64,000 bases of DNA from an uncultured Rhodospirillaceae bacterium (GTDB lineage Bacteria; Pseudomonadota; Alphaproteobacteria; Rhodospirillales; Rhodospirillaceae): the NCBI GenBank assembly GCA_943787205.1, contig CALSLN010000016.1:62001-126000 (forward strand), given 5' to 3'. Both the position numbers and the translations under genes were made by a program. The first letter of the stretch is position 1; each line of letters opens with the position of its first letter. Below are positions 35,556-46,337 of this stretch, piece after piece. Under the pieces are notes generated by a model that ran no database searches, was not told the origin of the DNA, and saw only the letters and a program-made list of their open reading frames with translations.

Positions 35556-36569
35556 ATGTTGAAAACGATACTCATTAGTTTAGGGCTTTTTGTTTCGGGT
35601 TCAGCTCTTAGTGAGGACGGTGCAATGAACGATTTTGAGCCGGAAAAATCTAACCTCCAGCCTTTCGCAAAAGGTGATGTTTTTCTTGGTGCCACGGTTC
35701 TTAATAACCCGGATGACGATCATGCTGGCCGTGGCCGTATCCTTCAATTTGACTCCGACCTAAATTTTAAGGGCGCGCTGTGGACGGATGATACGACCCA
35801 CCTCGTTGGTGGCTTAAACTTTGCACCCGACGGTACGCTCTGGGCGTTCGATACTTTTGCTTGGGCTGTCGTGCGGGTTAAGCCTGACGCAACACCATTG
35901 CCCACAAAAAGATTTGCGGATCGCCCCTTCGGGTCTGTGCAGTTTATGCCCGACGGTGGCTTCGCCTTGATCGAATATCTTAAGGGTAGCGCGCAACCCG
36001 GCGATCTCACGACCCGGTATCCTTATCTCCCTGATGACCCGGAAAACGTCGGGCAGGGAAAAGTTCATGTTTATGATTCATCTGAAACCTTAGTTCGGAC
36101 CTTGGAGCTTGACGTCCATGGCGGCGTCAGCGGAAGTATGGGGGCCACGCACACAGCGCTGGCATCTGATGGAAAAACGTTGATCTACACGTCTGAAACC
36201 GGCCCGCGTCTCATGCAGTTCGACCTTGAATCTGGCATGCAGCTGGATGATCTGATGACGCTTCCAGCCGGGGCTGGTGGCGGGCCGCCACCCATGATGT
36301 TTGATGTGAAGCGCATGAACGACAAGCTCGTCATGCCATTGGGCACCAAACTAACCGTTCTCACTGAATCTGGAGATGTCGTGACCGAAGCGCTATTAGA
36401 GGGTTTTGGTTGGGCGCTTGCTGCCCCTGGAGTTGACCAAACTTACGCTTACGCGGCGAATTGGTTTACGGGTGATGTTGTGAAAGTGTCCTTAGAAACA
36501 GGCGAGGTTTTGGCCCGCGTTACGATCGCACCAAGCACGTTGTCTGGCCTCATACAATTCCATGGCTAA
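35556..36569 (+). CDS. Exported beta-propeller (SMP-30/NHL-like) protein
   Basis: Signal peptide MLKTILISLGLFVSGSALS; repeated GxxNFAPDGTLWAFD-type blades. Confidence 0.6.
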   Translation: MLKTILISLGLFVSGSALSEDGAMNDFEPEKSNLQPFAKGDVFLGATVLNNPDDDHAGRGRILQFDSDLNFKGALWTDDTTHLVGGLNFAPDGTLWAFDTFAWAVVRVKPDATPLPTKRFADRPFGSVQFMPDGGFALIEYLKGSAQPGDLTTRYPYLPDDPENVGQGKVHVYDSSETLVRTLELDVHGGVSGSMGATHTALASDGKTLIYTSETGPRLMQFDLESGMQLDDLMTLPAGAGGGPPPMMFDVKRMNDKLVMPLGTKLTVLTESGDVVTEALLEGFGWALAAPGVDQTYAYAANWFTGDVVKVSLETGEVLARVTIAPSTLSGLIQFHG

Positions 36570-36600
36570 AGCCGCAGCTTTCTGAATAGGACTATAAAAT

Positions 36601-37263
36601 ATGCTGATCGCTATCATGTGTCTCGACAAACCCAATCACCTTGATTTGCGCATGGCCACGCGACCAGCACATTTGGAATGGCTCAAGGCGAATGTGCCTG
36701 ATGGAGTATATATCGGCCCATTGTTTGACGATGATGGCGAGACCTTTAAGGGCAGTCTTTATATTCTCGATTTTGAAGATATTGCTGCAGCTCGGGCCTG
36801 GATCGCTGACGAGCCATATTACAAGGCTGATCTATTTGAAGTCGGTGACCATGCGCCCCAGCAAAAACATTTTCCCTCTTACCTAGTTCGTTGTTTCATG
36901 CTTCCTGATCCAGACGAACTGGCCGGTCGGGTTCTGTGCCAGGTTGAAGACTTGGCCGCGACCAAAGCCAAAGATGTCATCATCAAGAATGGTGATGAGC
37001 AGTACTCAATCATGGTTGTGCAATGGAAGGGTGACATCCACGCGTTCGTGAACTCATGTCCTCATGCCCGTGTGCCGTTGAATATGCTCGGCGACACGTT
37101 CTTTGATTTAACTGGGAACTATTTGTTGTGCACGATGCACGGTGCGCACTTTCGGCCGACTGATGGGTACTGTACGCGCGGCCCCTGTCGCGGCAAAAGC
37201 CTCCGTCCGTTTCCAGTTGAGGTAAACGGCAATGACATTGTCGTCGTTCCTGACGCGGCCTAA
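36601..37263 (+). CDS. YciI-like domain fused to Rieske [2Fe-2S] domain
   Basis: N-terminus RPAHLEWLKAN...GSLYILDFEDIAAARAWIADEPYYKADLF; C-terminus SCPHARVPLN...YLLCTMHGAHFRPTDGYCTRGPCRGKSLRPFPV (CxH...CxxH). Confidence 0.8.
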   Translation: MLIAIMCLDKPNHLDLRMATRPAHLEWLKANVPDGVYIGPLFDDDGETFKGSLYILDFEDIAAARAWIADEPYYKADLFEVGDHAPQQKHFPSYLVRCFMLPDPDELAGRVLCQVEDLAATKAKDVIIKNGDEQYSIMVVQWKGDIHAFVNSCPHARVPLNMLGDTFFDLTGNYLLCTMHGAHFRPTDGYCTRGPCRGKSLRPFPVEVNGNDIVVVPDAA

Positions 37264-37351
37264 GTGGTGACGCAGATCAATCTCGTGGCGTATGATCCCT
37301 GGTAAGAGAGCAGCTACAACGCTCTTTGATTGACGCATACCGGAGATATCC

Positions 37352-39319
<1,968 letters not shown>

Positions 39320-39377
39320 CGAGTACTAAGTCGCTGGGTGAGGGTTGAGCTGCAGTTCAATCGCTTCCACTTCGGCG

Positions 39378-40694
39378 TCAACGATGGCGACGTAACGTTC
39401 CATGTTGAGTTCGGGTGAAGACTTCACCAGCCTGCCGAAAGGCGTCGATCGACTTCGATAGAATTGCCGTGCTTCCCTGAGCGGTGCCTTTTTCTTTTAG
39501 AGCAGCGCCCAGGTTGGCCAGGGTGGTTGCCCAAACCAACGGTGCTTTTGTTCGCGTCCAAACGCTCGCAATCGACAAGAACACATTGATTGCTTTGTCG
39601 AAGAGGTCTGGCGCACCACTCAGTTTGCCCATGGTTAGGAGTAGCCCACCCAGTGAATTCTGAATGTCGGCCCAGCGCACAGGGTGTTCTGTCAACGTCC
39701 AAACGCGCGTCGCGTCGGTCATCGCATCGGACGCTTGTTGTAAGAGGCTGATGTCTTCGTCAGCGAGGGCGAGGCCATGTAGAGCTAATCCCAATCGAAC
39801 GTTCAGGGCCGCCCAGTTATCAGGGAACTCGCTGCGATCAATCATGCTGACGGCGGTACGGTAGTAATCTACCGTTTTCGTTGGCAGCTTGGTCCCGGAC
39901 TTGAGGTCACTAATCACCGCCATAGCGTCGGCAATCCGTGCGCCAATGATCGCCTCTTCATGGGGCGGAAATGCATCTTGTCCCATGATGAGTGTTGCCT
40001 GACTCAATGAAACCGCTTTCTCGAGGGTTTTGACATCACCGCTTGCGGCTCCCTGGAGCAGAAGGATGGCTCCGTAAGCGCTAAGCGCGGTTGCGCCTTC
40101 TGCTAAAGTACCTGACCGGTCGCCATCGGCAAGATCCCGAACGCTGGTCATGAGTGGGTCGAGTAAAGCGCGCCGAGCTTGGTATTGGGCGCTCGTCTCT
40201 GGATCCGCGATGGCTAATGCGCAGGCGAATACGAGGTCGCTGTACGCATCAGGAAACAGCGCCGGCACTTCCAATCTGTCGATAGCGGTCCAAGTCGAGG
40301 CTCCGGGCTGAACGGCGACAGACTTACTCATGAAGCGCAGTCGCCACCCCCCGGTCTTAGTGGTGTCGCCCCAAATCAGAAGATCAGCATCGTGGCGCTT
40401 GAGCCATGAGCTACCTAAGTCAGCCGCCATCGAGAGGGAAGATGGCAAGAACGTATCTGCTTTAGCTGAAGTCAGGGCTCGGTCCAGAACCTGAAGCTTC
40501 AAACCCAAGCGCCCGGATAGTCTGGTCGCAATATGTTGAGCAGATTGGCCGGTCGAGTCACCTGCCATCGGACAGATCAGCAGGGTCAAAGGCTCAACGG
40601 CGTAGAACACTTCTTCTGGGTCATAGAGATCCAGGGCAGCGTCCTCGCCTTTCGGCTGACTTTTCAATCGATCAATGAAAGCTGTTAAGATCAT
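39378..40694 (-). CDS. TPR-like repeat protein; C-terminus probably frameshifted (likely original end 39326)
   Basis: Repeated NSLGGLLLTMGKLSGAPDLFDKAINVFLSIASVWT / ANLGAALKEKGTAQGSTAILSKSIDAFRQAGEVFT units. Confidence 0.65.
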   Translation of the reverse strand: MILTAFIDRLKSQPKGEDAALDLYDPEEVFYAVEPLTLLICPMAGDSTGQSAQHIATRLSGRLGLKLQVLDRALTSAKADTFLPSSLSMAADLGSSWLKRHDADLLIWGDTTKTGGWRLRFMSKSVAVQPGASTWTAIDRLEVPALFPDAYSDLVFACALAIADPETSAQYQARRALLDPLMTSVRDLADGDRSGTLAEGATALSAYGAILLLQGAASGDVKTLEKAVSLSQATLIMGQDAFPPHEEAIIGARIADAMAVISDLKSGTKLPTKTVDYYRTAVSMIDRSEFPDNWAALNVRLGLALHGLALADEDISLLQQASDAMTDATRVWTLTEHPVRWADIQNSLGGLLLTMGKLSGAPDLFDKAINVFLSIASVWTRTKAPLVWATTLANLGAALKEKGTAQGSTAILSKSIDAFRQAGEVFTRTQHGTLRRHR

Positions 40695-40837
40695 GGATTA
40701 AGAATGCCGCCTAAACCCTTGAATCACGTTTCTGGATGCCTAGATGTGGATAAATCGAATCTTATTTTTGAATCATATACTTAAGACTACTGGCTTAAAG
40801 AAGAGTTTAAGCGCGTTTCGTTTTCAACTGCCTCTAT

Positions 40838-41020
40838 CTAGAAGTCGGAACACCGTCCTTTTTGTTCCCAGTCACCAAACCGGGTCGGTTCGGCCCCCTT
40901 CGGTCCGCCGATTTCATCGTCAGAGGGGCGTGCAGTACTTGGTTTCTCCCCACCAGTCTTTGGTGTTTTAGAAGAAGTAGATTCGGCCTTACCAGTGTTG
41001 CTCTCGGCAGATTTCGTCAT
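40838..41020 (-). CDS. DUF1674 protein (SDHAF4-like succinate dehydrogenase assembly factor)
   Basis: C-terminal signature EIGGPKGAEPTRFGDWEQKGRCSDF. Confidence 0.85.
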   Translation of the reverse strand: MTKSAESNTGKAESTSSKTPKTGGEKPSTARPSDDEIGGPKGAEPTRFGDWEQKGRCSDF

Positions 41021-41093
41021 TGCGATCCCTTGTGTTTTGGTCTGCTGCACATAAGTCCAAGTATGTCGTTATTCAATCACCAAGGACATTGTA

Positions 41094-41999
41094 ATGAACA
41101 CCTTTAGGGTCGGATTGCTAATTGCGGCTATGACCGGGCTCTTCCTCGCGGTTGGGTTTTTGCTCGGTGGTGAGGCGGGCATGGCGTTTGCGTTCATCCT
41201 AGCGCTTGGAATGAATGCTTTCGCCTATTGGAATTCAGACAAGATGGTCCTGCGTATGTACGGCGCGCGACAAATTGATCGCGCCTCTGCGCCTGATTTT
41301 TATGGCTTGGTCGAGCAGCTAGCCAATCGGGCGAAGCTGCCGATGCCTAAAGTCTATATTATGGAGAACGACCAGCCCAATGCGTTTGCGACCGGGCGTA
41401 ATCCTGAGAATGCCGCAGTTGCTGCGACGACGGGCATTCTAAGGTTGCTGAGCCGGGATGAACTTGCCGGCGTTATGGCGCACGAATTGGCGCATGTGAA
41501 AAACCGCGATACGCTTGTAATGACCATCACGGCAACCCTTGCGGGGGCAATCGGTATGCTGGCGAGTTTCGCCATGTTTTTTGGTGGGCGACGTGATAGC
41601 CGGCTTGGGTTTATTGGGGTTATTGCCGTTGCAATTCTGGCACCGCTCACGGCCTCGCTCGTCCAGATGGCGATCTCGCGTACACGCGAGTACGGCGCCG
41701 ACAAAGACGGTGCGGAAATTTGCGGCAATCCAAGTTGGCTCGCCTCTGCATTGGCCAAACTCGAAACAGGCTCAAGGCAGGTTGATAACTCAGTGGCTGA
41801 GGCCAACCCTGCAACTGCCCATCTCTTCATCGTGAACCCTCTGCATGCTCATGCTGCAGATAGCTTGTTTTCGACGCATCCGAAAACGGTAAACCGTATC
41901 GCGCGACTAGAAGCTATGGGTGGGCCTAGTTCCTCCCCCTCTCCGGTGCGACGCGGTTCAGTTCCAAATAGCGGCGGCGGCAAAGGGCGGTGGGCGTAG
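41094..41999 (+). CDS. htpX: Zinc metalloprotease HtpX
   Basis: [32 protein letters not shown] segments; [16 protein letters not shown]. Confidence 0.96.
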   Translation: MNTFRVGLLIAAMTGLFLAVGFLLGGEAGMAFAFILALGMNAFAYWNSDKMVLRMYGARQIDRASAPDFYGLVEQLANRAKLPMPKVYIMENDQPNAFATGRNPENAAVAATTGILRLLSRDELAGVMAHELAHVKNRDTLVMTITATLAGAIGMLASFAMFFGGRRDSRLGFIGVIAVAILAPLTASLVQMAISRTREYGADKDGAEICGNPSWLASALAKLETGSRQVDNSVAEANPATAHLFIVNPLHAHAADSLFSTHPKTVNRIARLEAMGGPSSSPSPVRRGSVPNSGGGKGRWA

Positions 42000-42004
42000 T
42001 TTTT

Positions 42005-42187
42005 TCAGGGCGCTTTAGGGCCAAGTAAAAACCAAAGAATTAGGCCTACGACCGGCAAGAGAAGGATGAGAACGATCCACAGAACCTTTGTTCCGGTTGA
42101 CGCCGGACTCTGGACGGTTTTCACGATAGCGTAGACATCTGCGATGAGAATAAGCAGGCCGAATAGGCCCCCGACTTCTATACCCAT
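42005..42187 (-). CDS. Small two-TM protein with PLDc_N-like domain
   Basis: LLILIADVYAIVKTVQSPASTGTKVLWIVLILLLPVVGLILWFLLGPK. Confidence 0.8.
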   Translation of the reverse strand: MGIEVGGLFGLLILIADVYAIVKTVQSPASTGTKVLWIVLILLLPVVGLILWFLLGPKAP

Positions 42188-42247
42188 TTTAAAACTCCAA
42201 TGTGATCGTCTGTCTCAGATCATGCTCTAAAAGCTGTGTTTTGGTTG

Positions 42248-43701
42248 TCATTCAGCGGCAGCACGCGCTGCGTCGCCGATAGGGAGTAAGTGTTGCCCGA
42301 GCATCTTACCGAAGGTTAGGGCTGGAGTTACCAGCATGCCGCCACAGAAAGAACTCCCCATCATCGCGCCCTGTCCCAAGGACTCCCCAGCCGCGTAGAG
42401 TCCGGTGATCGGGGTGCCATCTTCACGGATGACTTCAAGGCGGGTGTTTACTTTGAGGCCGACCGTGCTGGATACGGACATTGCTTGTGACCGAATGGCA
42501 TAGAAGGGGCCATCGGTTATTGGCCGTGGCATTGTCTCGCGCCCAAACTCATCTTTTTCAGACGCTTGCCCAATGTTGTATGACGCGACTGTCTCTTCGA
42601 GTGTCGCAGGAAGGTAACCCCGCCTTCTCTGCCAAGGCCGCAACACTGTCGGCCACATAAAACATTGGTTCGCCTTTTTCTGCTGCGGATCGAATGTCGT
42701 TCGCGCTGACATCTGCGAACAGCGCTGGAGCCTCGTTTAATGTCACAGAGTCAAAAATGATCCAGTGCCGTAAATCGGGCTGGTCTTGTATTGTGTGTTC
42801 ACGGACGTCGACGCTTGGCTCATCTTCGCGGATAAAGCGTTTTACCGTGTACGTTGACGTAAATTTCCCAAGGCGTGCGTCGCTCAGGCCAGTGAATCTG
42901 GCGCCACCGGACTTTGCTTGGCACATCATAGTTCTGCATCACGCAGCCGAAACTCGTCAGATAATTCTCGTGGCCCCACGCCGTTCCACCAGCATCCAAA
43001 CCGAGGTTTAAGCCATCACCAATGCAGTAGGGGTATGAATGGTCTCCATAAGCAGGGTGCCCACTCATTTCTTTATACATGGCACCGTTGGCAACATAGC
43101 CTCCGGCGGCAATTAGAATTGCGCCAGCTGTATGCGTTTCGGTTGAGCCCGACTCTGACTGCGCGACAACGCCCGTGACGGTTCCCTGATCATTCTGTAC
43201 GAGTTCTGAGACGCGTGTGTTGAGTTTTAGGGTCACCTTCCCGCTCTCGACCAACTTCTCAAATGGTGTTTTTAACACCGCGAGAATCGATTTCCCCATA
43301 GCTTCGCCCCAAACATAACGGTTCACGCTATAGGGCTCGTGAGCCTGTCCTTTAACGGGGTGCTCGGGCAGTGGTCTGAAATTAATGGATTCGAGCCAGT
43401 CTAAGGTCTCTGCTGCGTTATCAACGGCCAGCCCTGCGATTTCTCTGTCCGCTGTATTTTTCGATATGCGCATGATGTCTTCGATGTGCTGCGCCGGGGA
43501 ATCGTCATACCCTTTTTCTTTTTGCAATCGTGTTCCGGCTCCACTCATTTGGCCAGAACTGAGATGAAGGGTGCCGCCAATTTCAGGCGCTGCATCTAGA
43601 ACCAAAACCTTGTCGCTACGTTCGGCGGCGAAAATAGCGGCGGGTAATCCCGCCGTGCCAGCCCCAATAATAATGATGTCCCAATCCTGACTCACGTGCA
43701 T
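42248..43701 (-). pseudogene. FAD-dependent fumarate reductase/succinate dehydrogenase-like flavoprotein with two +1 frameshifts (about 42845 and 42625)
   Basis: DIIIIGAGTAGLPAAIFAAERSDKVLVLDAAPEIGGTLHLSSGQMSGAG...PWEIYVNVHGK|RFIREDEPSVDVREH...AEKAG|YLPATLEETVASYN...TGLYAAGESLGQGAMMGSSFCGGMLVTPALTFGKMLG. Confidence 0.88.
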
Positions 43702-43818
43702 CTCCCACTAAATTTATTTGGCAATCATAGCGCGGGATTTTCATTCGTCACGGTTCTGGGTGCATATAGTCCCTGACCGAACGATGGCGGTGACCCTGCC
43801 TTTGCCCTTGACCCAGGC

Positions 43819-44673
43819 GTGTCGGCAGCCGACCGTCAATCCATGATAGATTCAATTATGCCTGTGCGTCGCCGTTACGTTGATGGCCGGTTCGGCCAGA
43901 TTCACCTTCGGGTTGCTCAACCCGAGCAAGATGCGGGGCAAATCCCGCTTCTATGTTTTCACATGAGTCCCAACTCAAGCCGTATTTACAACACGTTTTT
44001 AGGCCAAATTGGCACTGATCGGCTCGCGGTTGCGCCAGATACACCGGGTTTTGGGGAATCCGACCCCCCGTCCTCTCAGCCGTCTATCACTGACTATGCC
44101 GCGGCGATGGCAGATGTCATGGACGCGTTGGAACTCAAAAAGGTCGACGTGATGGGTTACCACACGGGTTCCGAAACCTGTGTAGAGCTGGCTCTTCAAC
44201 AACCCGAACGCGTTCGTAAATTGGTTCTAACCTCTGCCCCGATTTTCTCAGACGAGGAGTTGGCGGCCCATCGAGATCACTACGGTAAACCTGAACTCAG
44301 TGAAGATGGTAGCCATGTTGCGGCGAAGTGGAGAGCTTATCTCCACTGGGCTGGGCCAGGGTGGACCAAAGAGCACGTCGCGGTTCAATTCGCAGATGCT
44401 TTACGCCGGCCGGATATCTCCTGGTGGGGTCACAACGCCGCTTTTGATTTTCCAATGAAAGACAGGCTGAGTGAAGTCGCCCAGCCCGTCCTTGTACTCA
44501 ATCCGAACGATGATCTGGTCGAACAATCCCGCCGTGCTGAGGGCGTGATGCAGAACGGCCGCATTCTCGAGCTGCCGGACTGGGGGCATGGTTATCTTGA
44601 TCTTCATACGGATAAAGCTTGTGAAATTATCCGTGAATTTCTTGATGCTCCGGGCGGGGAGCGCTCAGTATGA
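43819..44673 (+). CDS. Alpha/beta hydrolase (copy 1), non-canonical GYHTG elbow
   Basis: PLLCFHMSPNSS...DTPGFGESDPP...VDVMGYHTGSETCVELALQQPERVRKLVLTSAP...LPDWGHGYLDL. Confidence 0.85.
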   Translation: MSAADRQSMIDSIMPVRRRYVDGRFGQIHLRVAQPEQDAGQIPLLCFHMSPNSSRIYNTFLGQIGTDRLAVAPDTPGFGESDPPSSQPSITDYAAAMADVMDALELKKVDVMGYHTGSETCVELALQQPERVRKLVLTSAPIFSDEELAAHRDHYGKPELSEDGSHVAAKWRAYLHWAGPGWTKEHVAVQFADALRRPDISWWGHNAAFDFPMKDRLSEVAQPVLVLNPNDDLVEQSRRAEGVMQNGRILELPDWGHGYLDLHTDKACEIIREFLDAPGGERSV

Positions 44674-45494
44674 CGGGTGTTTCTGTTCGCAAAGGATATG
44701 TGGATGGTCGCTTTGGTCAGATTCATTATCGTGTAGCTCAACCAGAGTCCGAGCCGTCAAAGCTGCCGTTGCTTTGCTTCCATATGAGTCCGTACTCCAG
44801 CATCATCTATGAAGCTTTTCTCAGTGAAATGGGCCGGGACCGCTTGACCATCGCGATGGACACCCCTGGCTTCGGCGAGTCCGATCCGCCGCACGCCCCG
44901 CCGCACGCCCCGCCGCAAATTTCAGACTATGCGGGCGCTGCCACGGATTTAATGAAAGCGCTGAATCTGAGCTCTGTTGATGTGATGGGTTATCACACCG
45001 GCTCGAAGATCGTCCTAGAGACGGCTCTTCAAAACCCGACCCTTGTGAATCGCGTTGTGATGGTGTCAGCCCCCCTGTACACAGACGACGAGCTGGCTCA
45101 GGTGAAACAGGAATACGGTCCTGAGCCTCTTAGTGAAGATGGCTCTCATGTCCAAGCTTGGTGGCAATCTGCGGTGCGCTGGAGCATGACCGGCCGTTCC
45201 CTAGATGATATCGGGCGGGTGTTCTGGGCGAAGCTCTTAAACCCAGCTATTTCCTGGTGGGGTCATAACGCAGCTTTCGCTTATGACAGCGCTATGTCGC
45301 TGTCCAAAGTGACGAACCCAATTTTAATCCTGCGTCCTGAAGATGACGTTTGGGACGCAACGGCCCGCGCCAACGGTTTAATGGTGCATCCAGACAGTCA
45401 TATCCAAGATCTTCCTGGATGGAGCCATGGGTTCCTTGATCTCAAAACGGCGGAAGCCGCCCTATTGATTCGGGGCTTCCTAGACAAAGCCTAA
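44670..45494 (+). CDS. Alpha/beta hydrolase (copy 2), tandem paralogue
   Basis: PLLCFHMSPYSS...DTPGFGESDPP...VDVMGYHTGSKIVLETALQNPTLVNRVVMVSAP; ATGA overlap with copy 1. Confidence 0.85.
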   Translation: MTGVSVRKGYVDGRFGQIHYRVAQPESEPSKLPLLCFHMSPYSSIIYEAFLSEMGRDRLTIAMDTPGFGESDPPHAPPHAPPQISDYAGAATDLMKALNLSSVDVMGYHTGSKIVLETALQNPTLVNRVVMVSAPLYTDDELAQVKQEYGPEPLSEDGSHVQAWWQSAVRWSMTGRSLDDIGRVFWAKLLNPAISWWGHNAAFAYDSAMSLSKVTNPILILRPEDDVWDATARANGLMVHPDSHIQDLPGWSHGFLDLKTAEAALLIRGFLDKA

Positions 45495-45533
45495 ACGCTT
45501 ACAACCCACTCGAAGATTTTCATGGAGATACAT

Positions 45534-46328
45534 ATGCGGTTAATTCTACTCGCGATCACACTGATGTTGGCCCCTCTTGCGGCGCAGGCTGAACAAGCCT
45601 CGATTGGCGAGGAAGCTCTTGCCAATCTCCAGGGCAAAAAGATTTTGCTTGCTGGAGCAACAGGTAAAAATGGCCGCTATGTTCTTAAGCGCTTGGATGA
45701 GCTCGGGCTTGATGTCCGCGCTATGAGTCGTGACATTGAAGACGCGGCAGAAGATTTCGGTAGTCAGTACGACTGGGTCGAAGCGGATGTCACAGCGCCT
45801 GAAACGCTAACCAAAGCTGTAGAGGGCGTGGATATCGTGATCTCTGCGGTTGCCACTGCATGGCCCATGGGTAGTAATCGTTCTGAGAAAGTCGACTACG
45901 AGGGCACAATAAACCTATCCAAGGCTGCCAAGGCTGCTGGTGCCACGCGCTTCGTCATCATCACCTCGTCGTCTTCAGGCGTGAAGGACCACTTCCTCAA
46001 TAAGATCGGCGGAGATGTTTTGATCTGGAAGGGTAAGGCTGAACAGGTATTGGTGGACTCTGGCTTGGAATACGTTGTTGTCGGGCCTGCCGGGATTGAT
46101 GACAGTCCGGGCGGTGAAAAGGCTATTAGCTTGATTCCCCGCAGTGAGTACGAAAGCGGCATGTTTATCGGCCGCGAAGACATGGCGACGGTTATCATTG
46201 CCGCAGCTGGCCGGGCCGATGCAAGTGGACGCGTCTTCACCTCAACCAACGCTGAGGGCCCTTCGTCTGATGCGTGGCTAGACCGATTTGCGGTTTTACC
46301 AACAGACTTGAATCTACCGGATGACTGA
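45534..46328 (+). CDS. Exported NAD(P)-binding (atypical SDR/NmrA-like) protein
   Basis: Signal peptide MRLILLAITLMLAPLAAQAEQ then KKILLAGATGKNGRYVLKRLDELGLDVRAMSRD. Confidence 0.78.
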   Translation: MRLILLAITLMLAPLAAQAEQASIGEEALANLQGKKILLAGATGKNGRYVLKRLDELGLDVRAMSRDIEDAAEDFGSQYDWVEADVTAPETLTKAVEGVDIVISAVATAWPMGSNRSEKVDYEGTINLSKAAKAAGATRFVIITSSSSGVKDHFLNKIGGDVLIWKGKAEQVLVDSGLEYVVVGPAGIDDSPGGEKAISLIPRSEYESGMFIGREDMATVIIAAAGRADASGRVFTSTNAEGPSSDAWLDRFAVLPTDLNLPDD

Positions 46329-46337
46329 TACAACAGC

